From Cylindrotheca closterium (Eukaryota; Bacillariophyta; Bacillariophyceae; Bacillariales; Bacillariaceae), in NCBI GenBank assembly GCA_933822405.4, contig CAKOGP040002003.1, forward strand, positions 62,001-126,000: a stretch of 64,000 bases of DNA. The letters run 5' to 3'. The notes beneath the pieces are model-generated. The model made no database searches and was not told the DNA's origin. It saw only the letters and a program-made list of their open reading frames with translations. The translations under genes and the position numbers were made by a program. Below, piece after piece: positions 32,655 through 43,223 of the stretch; the first letter of the stretch is position 1, and each line of letters opens with the position of its first letter.

Positions 32655-33864
32655 GAGCAAACGCAAACATATATAACTTACTCCCATTCCAACCTCGGAT
32701 GCTAACCAACCTCCTTTGGTGCTACTGCTGCTGCTACTGCTGCTGCTTCCAAAGTCATTTCTTGTCGTCAATGATGATGGTGACGATGATGACGATGCTT
32801 GTTCCTCCACAGATTGCATAAAGGCGAGGCTCTGCCTTTGATAGGGATATAGTGTACTCTGGAATCGTTGCTGCTTGGGTGGCATTAGGACTGCTCCCAA
32901 GTAATTCTTGGACACTTGCCGCAGTATGGAATCTACGGAGGTTGGGTCTGCTGAAGAAGCAGCAGCAGCAGCAGCAGGGCGAATCACTTGTTCCGTGGTG
33001 GCTACTTGCATTGGTTCTTTATACGGTGTTGGCGGTGGTGGGTCTCGTCGCCGTTTGGATCGTTTTGTTGGTCGTTGCACTGCCGGTGATCGTCTTCGTT
33101 GTTGCGCGGATCCTTGCGCTGCCGACGATGGCGACACTCGCGCTGGTGTGGAAGCCAGTCGCATTTGTTCTGAAAACGGAAGACCAAACAAATCCAAAAC
33201 AGCGAGAGCCGCGTCTGGATCGCTGTCTTGTGTTGTTGTCGCTGCTGCTGCTGCTATTGTTGTTGTTGTTGTTTTCGCTTGCGTTCTCTTGCGGCGTTCC
33301 TGTCTTCGCATGCTCTCCCAAAGAAAAACACTATTGGCATGGCAAAGATGACGACGAGGATGAGAATGAGGATAAGCATGAGACACACATCATGCATGAC
33401 TGCTGCAACAATATTATATTATATACTTACCCTTTTCTGGCTTGACAATGACTCTGCCATGCTTGACATTCCGAAGCCTTGATATCACAGACATAGCAAT
33501 AACACTTGTGGCAGTAGTCGTAAGCACTAGAATGTTGGGCGACACAATCTTGACGCGAATGTGGAAAGTCCATCAAGGCATTTGGATGACTGGCTCCGAC
33601 GATTTGGAGATCGTCTGATACTAATAATCCGGCAATAGCCTGGTCAGCGGTATTCTGTTCTTCCGTAGGCAAAGAAGTGGAAGGAGGGTCATCCAAAATG
33701 ATGCAAAAATCATCGTCCTCATAGTCCTCTAGCTCAAGGATCTCTTCTGGCTGATGTGCTTTTCGTTTCTCATTGCTATTGTTTGCAACGGCTTCTTCTA
33801 TTCTTTCGTCTTCTCCTTTATTGTCTGCCTTTTGAAACCACTGAAGGATGGATTGCTGTGACAT
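31187..33864 (-). CDS. SNF2-family ATPase with PIP-box-like N-terminus
   Basis: Three exons, 33864-33431, 33312-32682 and 32536-31187 (introns of 118 and 145 bp), give 804 residues. The N-terminus, MSQQSILQWFQK, resembles a PCNA-interacting box (Gln, then Ile, then Trp-Phe). Near 115-145 is a Cys/His cluster (CHKCYCYVCDIKASECQAWQ), likely a zinc-binding module, which ends at the first splice site. The helicase core has YPYQRQSLAFM, motif I GMGKT (353-357, split by intron 2), DEAH near 462, TATPL, and the C-terminal lobe with VGMTLTQASHLFL and GRIDRLGQT. No RING finger is inserted between the lobes, unlike Rad5/HLTF. Such proteins remodel chromatin or repair intermediates using ATP. Intron 2 contains a TA microsatellite at about 32622-32650. 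A role near replication forks is suggested by the PIP-like box but unproven. Confidence 0.87.
32622..32650. repeat. TA dinucleotide microsatellite in SNF2 intron 2
   Basis: A run of alternating T and A of about 29 bp within the 145-bp second intron. Such a run is prone to length change and could affect splicing of the adjacent motif I codons. Confidence 0.85.
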
Positions 33865-34336
33865 TGTGTTGCGTTGCTGGTATTCCTATTATAAACGTAC
33901 ACGTACACGTATGTAGTACTTTATTCTTGTTGCACCGTTTCTTATTATTGTGTGGCATGCATACTCTGGACGCAATGTTCACAATGTATAATATTAATAT
34001 AGCACGATAGACAAGAGCGGAGAACGATTGATGATGATGATGATGATTATGATGATACGCGCGGTTGGATTTTATTGATTTTGGATTTCATTCACGAAAT
34101 AAAAAGGCGCGCGCATCATGCGGACTTAATCCATTTTTTTGAAAGGATTTTTGGCGCCATGACGAGTAGTGGGTATAGTAGATGAGACTTGCCTGGTATC
34201 ACCACTTTAGACCGCAAAATACTAAAATACTAAAATCTGAATGTACATTTATTTACTTTATATAATACTAAAAGCAACAGATCGTAGTCCTATAAGCTTC
34301 TTTCAGAATCAATCAATCAACCATCGCAATTTCAAA
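33865..34336. other. Spacer with GAT repeat
   Basis: Contains the SNF2 promoter on the minus strand, an ACGTACACGTACACGTA run near 33896-33911, a GAT trinucleotide run at about 34029-34050 and the 3' region of the coiled-coil gene. No gene supported. Confidence 0.4.
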
Positions 34337-35335
34337 TTATTTTGCATCGGACGACTCGCCCAACTCTTCGTCAGTAATTGCTATTCTTGAGGCCAATGGG
34401 TCTTCCGCCTGTATCCGTTCTTGACCTCCAGCAGAGGTGTCATCATCATTATTATCCTCCTCCTTGTCCTTGTTCTTTGCTGCTTGAAGATCGACAATCT
34501 CAATCTGACCAAACTCTTCATCCTCTTCTTGTTTTTCGTTCGTCGCCAGTGCCGCCGCCACATCGCTATTACTGTTATTATTTTTAATATCGACTGGTAT
34601 GGTCACATCCTTGCTATCTTCATCAAACCGCTGTACAGCTTGCTCCGCGGCCAGTTCCGTCTCGATTCGTTCAATCTCTTTGGTCGTATCCAAGACCACC
34701 TGACATTCTTCCAAATGCCAGTGGAGCTCCAATTTGCGCTTTTCCATATTAGCAATCTTCTTTTCCAATTCTTTGATATTATCCCGCATGGTCTTGTGGA
34801 CTTGTTGAACCTTGTCCAAGGCTTGTTTGTGTTCGTCTTGCTTGGCACTACTCATTCGAGTAGGAGGAGTAGTAGTAGTAGGAGTAGGAGGAGCATTAGC
34901 ATTATTGGTATTCAGATTCGTATTAGCAGTATGATCCTCCTCATTATCATTGATGATCCCTTCAGATGGTGACGCTGGCTGCTCATTACTGCTACTGTTT
35001 TCGTCATCGTCGTCATCATCTGAGATTTGCCCCTGCTCAGTCGTGCCCAGAGGTGGATAGGCATCTTCGCTGCCGTTCGCAATCTGCTTCAATTTGGTTT
35101 GGTAGGCTTTCAGGCGAGTCGCAATGAACTCTTCCTTTTCTTGCAAGTCGTGCAGCCTCACGGTAGCATCGTAGAGTTCTTCTTCCAAATCTTCTAGCTC
35201 TTGCTTTTCTCCTGGAACCACTTGGAGGTACTCTTGCAAATGCTGTCGTGTTTGGGAATCCAATTGTTCGGTTTGCTTGGCAATTCCACGAAAGTTGCGT
35301 TCCTTGATCTTTTTGAGCAAGCTTTGAAGGACCAT
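34337..35335 (-). CDS. Coiled-coil protein, acidic, unknown function
   Basis: 332 residues from the ATG at 35335 (MVLQSLLKKIKERNFRGIAK). The frame continues upstream to an ATG at 35632, but that 99-residue extension is unlike the rest and probably leader; I therefore take the downstream start with moderate confidence. Two heptad-rich segments are visible: about 20-90 (RQHLQEYLQVV, ELEDLEEELYDATVRLHDLQ) and about 165-235 (HKQALDKVQQVHKTMRDNIKELEKK). Between them lies an Asp/Ser/Asn/Thr-Pro-rich linker, and the tail is strongly acidic. Nothing points to an enzyme. It is likely a structural or adaptor coiled coil; no family recognised. Confidence 0.72.
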   Translation of the reverse strand: MVLQSLLKKIKERNFRGIAKQTEQLDSQTRQHLQEYLQVVPGEKQELEDLEEELYDATVRLHDLQEKEEFIATRLKAYQTKLKQIANGSEDAYPPLGTTEQGQISDDDDDDENSSSNEQPASPSEGIINDNEEDHTANTNLNTNNANAPPTPTTTTPPTRMSSAKQDEHKQALDKVQQVHKTMRDNIKELEKKIANMEKRKLELHWHLEECQVVLDTTKEIERIETELAAEQAVQRFDEDSKDVTIPVDIKNNNSNSDVAAALATNEKQEEDEEFGQIEIVDLQAAKNKDKEEDNNDDDTSAGGQERIQAEDPLASRIAITDEELGESSDAK

Positions 35336-36040
35336 TCTGTTATTTGCTACAGGCGTAATGGAAAAATTGGGTGAATGAGGTGTGCTACTGTATTGGTGAG
35401 CGAGGGACTGAGCCTGGTATTTATGCGTGCAGAAAGATAATATAGTATATACCGGGGAGGATGATGAGACTTCATAGGACTGACTGCATGCGACGACGAC
35501 TGACTCGTGTAAGATATTGTGAAAAATGTCCGAATACAAGTTTTCGAAAATGTCCGACACCGGTCCCAACAGCTCAAATTTGAAATTGAAAAGAACAGAA
35601 ATTGAAAATGTCAGCTTCTTCGCATTCTCCATTGTCGAAAACGGGGCCTGTTAAATGGACCAAGATCTAATTCTACCGTATTCTACCGTATTAAACTAAA
35701 AACTTGAGCCAACACATACCGAAAAGGTAGTTTACCAACTATGCGACGTGCATTTGACTCCCTTCGTTTCCTCTATTCAATATATATGGTGGTCACGTGG
35801 TCGAAAAGATCTGCCGAATGGATCATCTGGCTCCCATTGACCGCTGGAAAAGATTAAGTGTGCTCTAAATGGCCTCACTTCGGATCAGACCACACAGAGA
35901 ATTGGACAGATTGTTTGATTCAACAAGAATAGTCAGACAGACATATATCTGGTACCAGGTACCATTTAGTCCAAATCACCCTCTGCTTCTCTCTCTTATC
36001 ATCGAAAGATTCCAGTCATATCCTATCTGACACATACGAG
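35336..36040. promoter_or_regulatory. Divergent promoter region
   Basis: Separates the minus-strand coiled-coil gene from the plus-strand receptor gene. Near 35950-35964, about 80 bp before the receptor ATG, is TGGTACCAGGTACCA, a palindrome made of two GGTACC words. The first 300 bp could also code an N-terminal extension of the coiled-coil protein. Confidence 0.4.
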
Positions 36041-39000
36041 ATGATGACAAAGAGCAACGGAAATGGCTTAATAAGGTTACTCGTATCCATCATGCTCCTG
36101 AAGTTTCTCATTTCCAGTGCTACTGCCGATAATAATGCCGAATCCTCCTCAGCGTCAATATCAGAAGCCATTATGCTTGCATCTGATTCTTCATCAGCAT
36201 CAGCATCAGCATCAGCATCGTCACCTTCAGCTCTAAGAAAAAGGAAACAAAGGCTACAGCAAGCATCTGCTTTGGGAATGACATCGGCTGGTGGTCATGC
36301 TCAATCTAATGAGGCATCCTCCTCCTCTTCCTCTGATGCACATCCTCTGCTGAATCATTCAAGATCGCTCCAAATCATTGAAGGGGGAGAAATAATATCT
36401 CCCCAGTGCAACTTTGCCATACCTTTTGATTTGGATCGACACAAGAAACGTGAATATGTCGTCGGCGTTCTAGCCATTCGAGGCTTTGAAGCCGCCCGGG
36501 CGGATTACACCAAGATCTTTGCGGACTATTTGACGGCATCGGCGGGACAACGATTCGATCCGCCCATTACCTTCAAAATGGAACCCCTCAACTTTGTAAC
36601 TCTCTTTTCTTCTGTGGAAGAACGAACAGTGGATTTCATCTATGCCAATCCATCGGCCTATTCGTGCATCGAAAGTGAGTATGAGGCCCATTCGTTGGCC
36701 TCCCAAGTCAGTTTAAGAAAGGTGGATGGGAATACCTATACTCTCAAGAAATTTGGGGGTGTCATTGCCACCTTGCACAATAGGACCGACATTAATTCCA
36801 TTGATGATTTGGTGGATAAGAAGATTGCGGCCGCTTCCATTTCGGGGTTGGGAAGCGGGCAGATGCAATTCAAGGCCATGGTAGACAGTGGCATGAATTA
36901 TTTGCAAGATCCAAAGCAACTTATCTTCACCAGTAATCAGGGCAAGGTGGTCCAAGGTGTGTTGTCGGGGGAATTCGATGTCGGCTTTATTCGAACGGAC
37001 CAGTTGGAACGCAGCAGAGATACCAATGGCAACTTGGTGAATCGGTCCTTATTCAAAGTGATTGATCCAGTTCCCAACTTGGCCATTGATGGCGAAGCCT
37101 TTCCTTTTGAATCGTCCACAGAATTGTATGCCGAATGGAACATTGCTAGTCTGACTCATGTTTCCCCAGATGTGGCACGAGAAGTCCAACGTGCCATGTT
37201 GTCCGTTGGATCCTACGGGCAACTGGGGGATGATATTTTGGAATGTTACGAGACCTTCAATCAAACGTATTGCGACAGTCAACCACTCACGTTTTATGGC
37301 CAACCAGTCCAATGCAACAGCAGTCGTGCCAAGGCACTATTGGCCACCGAAGCATTGACGATTGGAAAATTTGCTGGTTGGTCCACCACTTTGAGCTATA
37401 TGCCATTGCGATCCATGCAAGAAGCCACTGGATTCATTTCCATGGAACCGGAAACCAAGATTTGGAGGTGCATCCGATCGGCAGAGCTATATGACGCCAT
37501 TTCTTGTCCCGCTGGTTTCGAAATCAGAAGTAAGGAAGAAGTTGATAGGGGATGCACCGATGTTGGATTGAGTTGCGGGGAAGGCTACCAGTGTGTCTGT
37601 CGGCCTTGTGTGGCGCCCTTTGAACTTGTTTGTGTCGATTCGGTCAAGATTGGGGACAATTGCGTCAGCTTGGCCATCTTTTTGCCGGTTGTCATCATTT
37701 CGTTGATTACCCTCCTTGGATGCATTTCTACAGCATATTTGCGATTCAAGAAGAGACAAATGGATTCCTTCTGGCTTATCGACACTGTTGATCTGACATT
37801 TGATGATCCTCCCACCTGCGTTGGCGAAGGAAAGTTTGGACTTATCTTGTTGGCAGATTATCGTGGTACCCAAGTGGCTGTGAAACGAGTGCTTCCACCA
37901 AGACGAGCGAAACGAAACAGGAGAAGAAGAAAGAAGCAATACCCCTACAAGGATACTGCAATCACTGACAGTGTCGCATCCAACGGTAGCTACGATGCTA
38001 AGTATTTCGATGTTGAAAATCCGGGACTACAGCAACATAGACGGGGCGAAAGCATGGTGGCAAAAGATGGTGTCTTTCTCTGGTGGGGTAAAAACAACAA
38101 CAATACCACTTCCAGTGTCAAACGAGATGCTGAAATAGAGTATGAAAAAGTCAAAAAGGAATTTATTCATGAAATTCGCTACTTGGCAAAAATGCGACAT
38201 CCGAATATTTGCACCGTCATGGGCGCGGCGTTGCCGTCGAATCAGTCCGAGCCAATGCTCGTCATGGAATATATGACGGAAGGCTCCTTGGCACAAGTAC
38301 TCAACAACAAGGCGGTATCTTTGGAACCAGAACAACTTCTTAGCATGCTACAAGACGTTGCCCAAGGTCTACGCTTCCTTCACACTGCCAAGCCGAAAAT
38401 TATTCACACCGATTTGAAAGCAAAAAATGTTTTGGTCGACTCGAACTTCAAAGCAAAGCTCTCCAATATTAGTCTTCCATCCATTTCCAAATCTGAGGCA
38501 GTTGGTACACCTTTCTGGATGGCTCCCGAGCTTCTCAGCGGAACCAGTGGGAACACGACGAAATCTGACATTTACAGTTATGGAATTCTTATCTATGAGG
38601 TATACAGTGGGAGACAACCATATCAAGGCGAAAATTATGAAACCGTGGTCCGAGATATCTGCGACCCTGTGATTCAGAAACGACCAACGGCTCCAGTGGA
38701 CTGCCCTGACAAGGTCGCCTTGCTCATGCAAGAATGTCTGCAGCACCAACCTTTCAAAAGACCGGACGCGGAACAGCTCGATCTTCACCTTCGCGTGGAA
38801 CTTAAGGTCACAGAAAGAACAAGCCGGTTGGAAAAGCTGAATGAAGAATTGAAGGTGGCTAGCGAGCATATTGCTTCGGCATCAGCCATGCAACTGCAGC
38901 ACTTTGCTGCAATGAGTCACGAGATTCGTACCCCATTAAATTGTATCATTGGCATTTCGAGTTTGCTGGAAGAATCGGACCTTGACCCATCGCAAAAAGA

Positions 39001-40501
39001 CAGTGTTGATATGATTGTCAACAGTGGACGGTTGCTGAGAAGCATTATTGATGACGTTTTGGATTGTAAGTTTGATCGATACTTGGTGGTTTTTGCTTGG
39101 ATCAAATTTTTTGATGGCACTGTTCTGACTTGATTTTGATACCATTCATTTCCTCGATTGTATACAGATTCGAAATTGGAAAGTGGGAATGCCGAAACTT
39201 TGATTGAACGAATTGATTTGCAAGAGACACTCGATGTTGTTATTCACATGATTAAGACCAACGAAGTCACGAAAGACAAGAAACTCAAGATTCAGACCGT
39301 CTTTGACCCGTTGATTCCTCGCCATTTGGAAGCAGACAGTCGCCGAACCCAACAGATTCTGTACAACTTGCTGGGAAATGCCATTAAGTTTAGTCGACCT
39401 GGGCAGTCCGTTCAATTTGTGGCAGAAGTAGTGGATCGTAGAATTCTGCGTTATACCATTAAGGATTTTGGAAAGGGGATTGCTGAGAGTGATTACAACA
39501 ACATCTTTATACCCTTTCGTCAGACTGCCACGGGTCTTACAAACGTTGAAGGTGGCACCGGATTGGGACTTGCGATTACCAAGAAACTAGTGGAAGCACT
39601 GCATGGTCGCATATCGGTAAAGAGTGTGTTGGGCCAATGGACTGAATTCACTGTGGACTTTCCGTTTAGCGATCGAGTGGTCAGTATGGATGAGATTACT
39701 TCCAAGTTGAATGGGACTCAAGTTTTGATCGTGGCGAAAAAGGATAATTTGGATGCAAGAGAGGCACGTGACATCTTTACACAGTACGGAATCAAGTTCA
39801 AATTCCTTCCATCCATGCACGAAATGGGGAATTTGATATTCGACGAGCAAGACGGGGAGAAGTCGTTTGTGTGCTTGTGCCAAGAAGACTTGTTCGAGCC
39901 CGACAAGAACAACATTTTCGAGCCATCGACCAAGTACAGTCTCATTACCTTTGGTCCCAAGTTTTTGATAAAGAAGACTCCAAAACACGTCCGATGCATT
40001 CTTGAGACGTTTCCATCCGTCCTTGCCATGAACATCATTGAGAGCATTGAATCACCGAGTGGGGAGGTGAACAGCATCGATGCCTCAGCTCGATCGTTGA
40101 TGAGTGCTAGCGCACCGTGGGCGTCCCTTCGAGTTTTGGTGGCAGAAGACAATCTAATCAATCAAAAGGTCATGCGACGAATGCTGGAGCGATTGGAAGT
40201 TGAGGATATCACCATTGTCGATAATGGGGAAAAGGCTGTCAAGATCGAAGCGGAACAGCAGTTTGATTTGGTTTTGATGGACATGCAAATGCCTGTGATG
40301 GATGGCGTGGAAGCCTGCAAACAAATCTGCAAGCGCGAGGGGGGCCACCGCCATGCCAAGATCATCTTTGTTACGGCTCACGCGGCGGATTCCTTCAAGA
40401 AAAAATGCATCGAAAATGGAGCGATTGGGTACATTACCAAGCCCTGCACCAAACATGATGTCGAAGAAGTCTTGCGACAGGTCGTATGGGCTTCTTCATA
40501 G
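36041..40501 (+). CDS. PhnD-like receptor / pseudokinase / hybrid histidine kinase
   Basis: Exons 36041-39065 and 39168-40501 (102-bp phase-1 intron) encode 1,452 residues. A signal peptide (1-29) and Ser-rich stretch precede a PhnD-type substrate-binding domain (about 137-405; VVGVLAIRGFEAA, VDFIYANPSAY, GVLSGEFDVGFIRTD). A Cys-rich module follows (477-541), then a membrane helix (542-565). The cytoplasmic part has a protein-kinase domain (594-918) with GEGKFG and VAVK, but the catalytic loop reads HTDLKAKN and the DFG site reads SNI (808-810), so it is probably a pseudokinase. Next come a histidine kinase (His960 in MSHEIRTPLN; NLLGNAIKFS; DFGKGI; GTGLGLAI) and a receiver with acceptor Asp1380 (LMDMQMPVMDG). 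The intron interrupts DVLDYSKLESG. By design it senses an extracellular ligand, possibly a phosphonate- or phosphate-like anion, and signals by phosphorelay. No output domain or Hpt module is encoded here. Confidence 0.9.
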
Positions 40502-40937
40502 CATTGATCGACCGACGATAGGTTAAAATTGTACATCAATATTTTGTATCATTATAGTCCTAGAATGAATAAGAGTCTCATGGGTATACTATTATGGTAG
40601 GTATTGTCCGTATTACGATAGCCTCCAACACAGCATGTGCTTTGGGGGATGTACCTACAAAAAGTTTCACAATTTTGTGGACAACAAAGAACATTCTTTG
40701 GGTCATTCGTCATTCCTTGAGACTTGCAATGAGACATTTTGCTGGCGCCGCACGATAATTTCAAGCGAAACCCATTGAATTATTTTACTGGCGATCAGAT
40801 CATCTTCAATAATCTGTTGACATTCAACAGCACTCAGATATTGTCCTCAAGACACGCTTGCTGCCACCCAACATAAGAGCAATAAGAACAATAGCGCAAC
40901 AACATAAGACCAACAGCAATAGCACAACAACAGCAAA
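40502..40937. other. Spacer between receptor and J-domain genes
   Basis: About 436 bp containing the receptor 3' end and the promoter of the J-domain/EF-hand gene. The last 80 bp have AACAAT/AGCAACAACA-type repeats as leader. No gene supported. Confidence 0.4.
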
Positions 40938-42281
40938 ATGCAAGAAGGTGACAATCCTTACGAGATCCTTGGGGTCGAATTATGGTGCTCAGATGAAAAG
41001 GAGATTAAGAAAAATTACCGCAAGTTGGCCATGAAGTATCACCCTGATAAGCAAACTACTGAGGAAGACCTAGCCATCGCTAATACAATGTTTGCCAAGA
41101 TTGCGGAAGCGTACGAACTATTGACTGATCCAGTAAAGAGATATGATTGGAGACAAGCCAACGAAGACCGGTTGAAGCGAGGTTCGGCGCCTGCGGTTTC
41201 AGCAGTCCAAACCACCTATCGACCGCAAAGTGGAGGTGCCGTGCAAAGGCCCATGCGAACCGCAACTGCCCCTTCTCGTGCTTCCGGTGGATCGGTTCCA
41301 ACTTCTCGAGCAATGGCAACACGCGTGCAACAACCTCCACCACCCAAAAAACCTGCACCTAAGGTTCGAGCTGGTCTCCAAACGACAGCCGCTACCTCCT
41401 CAGGTCGAGGAGGTCGGGGTCCTCCTCCACCAGGTCGGGGGTATCCACATCCCAATAATCCGTCGGCGTCTACCTATCAACAGAGGGCTCCCGAACCCCA
41501 TCGTCAGGCCCGTGGCGCCAAGAATTTCCGAGATCCGTTCCTAATCTTTGAAGAAGTGATGACGGAGGAATTTGGAAAGGATTACAAATCCCAGGTGCAC
41601 AAGGAATGGAGTGCGGAAGATGGTAAAAAGCAGCAATCGAAAAAGTCGTTGTTTGGTGGTGGCAAATCGGACGACAAAAAGGATGTGCCTTCTTATAAAG
41701 ATGCCTTCAAGGACATTGATCTTAATGGAGACAAGGTGTTGTCGAGGACCGAACTGCGTAGTTTTATCGAGGCCAACGAAACACTGCACGCCGTTCTTGG
41801 AAAGTCTTTGAATTTGCATCCCCAACAAAGTATAGACATTGCTACCGACGTGGCATTTTCACTGGCCAAATGGGACGGAAAAGATGAAGATGCGGCCATG
41901 GCTTCTTACTTTTTGACGCAGAAGAAACGAAAGGATGGAAAGAATATGGACATGACCAAGGACGAATTCAAACAATTCTACAAGAATTACGTCCAAAGTA
42001 GAAAAGGAAGCTACGATTTCTTTTTACGCACCATGTTTGCTGCCTACGATCTCAATGGGGATGGCAAATTGCAACGGAAAGAGTTTGAGAATTTCCTGGA
42101 AATCTTTTATCATGCCAACTACCAAGGTAAAGTGGCCATGCCCAGCAAGCCAGAATTGGTACGGTTGGCCCAACTTCGACTGGACAAGAACAAGGATGGG
42201 CACATGAGCTTTTCCGAGGTCCGAGATTTGTTGCAAGTGGCGGCGGTCTTGACCGACAAGTCGAAAAAGCCAACCAATTGA
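40938..42281 (+). CDS. J-domain protein with EF-hands, second copy
   Basis: Intronless, 447 residues. The J domain (about 6-75) has HPD at 35-37 and matches the gene at 28836-30344 (YEILGVE, EIKKNYRKLAMKYHPDKQ). A Pro/Gly/Arg-rich linker follows, then the same FRDPFLIFEEVM block, and EF-hand loops DLNGDKVLSRTE, DLNGDGKLQRKE and DKNKDGHMSFSE near the C-terminus. Between the first and second loops is VAFSLAKWDGKDED, corresponding to VAFSLAKAGDEE in the paralogue, so the EF-hand region is conserved beyond the loops. The two genes lie on opposite strands about 10 kb apart, with different linkers. A calcium-regulated Hsp70 co-chaperone is the likely role; client and compartment are unknown, and no targeting peptide is seen. 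Confidence 0.88.
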   Translation: MQEGDNPYEILGVELWCSDEKEIKKNYRKLAMKYHPDKQTTEEDLAIANTMFAKIAEAYELLTDPVKRYDWRQANEDRLKRGSAPAVSAVQTTYRPQSGGAVQRPMRTATAPSRASGGSVPTSRAMATRVQQPPPPKKPAPKVRAGLQTTAATSSGRGGRGPPPPGRGYPHPNNPSASTYQQRAPEPHRQARGAKNFRDPFLIFEEVMTEEFGKDYKSQVHKEWSAEDGKKQQSKKSLFGGGKSDDKKDVPSYKDAFKDIDLNGDKVLSRTELRSFIEANETLHAVLGKSLNLHPQQSIDIATDVAFSLAKWDGKDEDAAMASYFLTQKKRKDGKNMDMTKDEFKQFYKNYVQSRKGSYDFFLRTMFAAYDLNGDGKLQRKEFENFLEIFYHANYQGKVAMPSKPELVRLAQLRLDKNKDGHMSFSEVRDLLQVAAVLTDKSKKPTN

Positions 42282-43223
42282 TTTGCTGGTGGTTGTTATG
42301 AATGAATAGAGTATCGGTACACTCGAACCTACCGGTACAATATATTATGTGTGATGAGTAGTTATTAATACTTATAGTGAATAGAGAACTGTTTGGGAAC
42401 GATGCTACGACATAAAATACTGTACACACCACGGTATTAGATCTCATTTTTTAATTTGATTTTTTTATAAAAACATCAACGACTCGTTCGAGCTGTTTTT
42501 TGGACGGTCAGACATCTTATGGTTGATCGTGTCTAAAAACACCCGGTGAAAGTCGTACTTTGAATCGCTCAGATAGAAACAGCTTTATCTTTGACAGAAA
42601 CCGTTCCATCGTGGAGACATGAAGGGCCGTTGAGCGAGTCAGTCGTCTCTAGAAATACAAGAAAGTAGACCTTCAAAGTCCTTGCTTCCCGTCGGACATG
42701 GAAACGCTTTCGTTTGATCGTTGTGGTGTGTCTAAAAACTAGTTCCTACTGTACTGTACCATTCTGGTGCCTACACTGATGTCAGGTTATGTCTTCCTAC
42801 TGACAGACATGTAGCGCGTGTCTATAAAAACAGCAAAGTAGACCGTCAAATAAGTCCTCGCTCGGACATGGAAACTCTTTTGTTTGACCGTTGTGTTTCT
42901 ATTAATAATAACCAAACTGCAGAGTATACTAATCCGCCACGATCCTGGCTCCCACGGCGTGGTACCACGGCGTGGTAGTCTGTCAGGTTATCTTCCAGCT
43001 GACTGCTGGTGCGAGTAGCTGTAATCGCAAGGAAGAGTTCAGCCAAGAGCAACGATACTACCATCTGATCGAGGTTGTACAAGTTAGTAGACAAGCATTC
43101 AGGTATTAGAACATTGTAACTAGAGAAAGAATTTATCATATATTATTGTCTGTGTGTGTGTGCTAGTTTATTATGTTTTATATCTCTCAAAATTGTGGCA
43201 AGGTGTAGTGATAATGCATATAG
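42282..43223. other. Intergenic, diverged tandem repeats
   Basis: No gene. Two diverged units (about 42661-42830 and 42834-43010) share CGGACATGGAAAC, a TTGA[TC]CGTTGTG block, and TGTCAGGTTAT (42780, 42981). A partial earlier unit lies near 42495-42545. GTGTCTAAAAAC-type words recur at 42530, 42729 and, with one extra base, 42819. Confidence 0.55.

Noticed and set aside
32852..33445. 197-codon plus-strand Leu/Val-rich frame opposite SNF2 exon 2
   Set aside because: Antisense of the Gln/Thr/Ala-rich part of the helicase exon; gives false membrane-like runs.
35336..35632. N-terminal extension of the coiled-coil gene
   Set aside because: Composition unlike the rest, contains promoter-like AT-rich DNA; the ATG at 35335 is a better start, though not proven.
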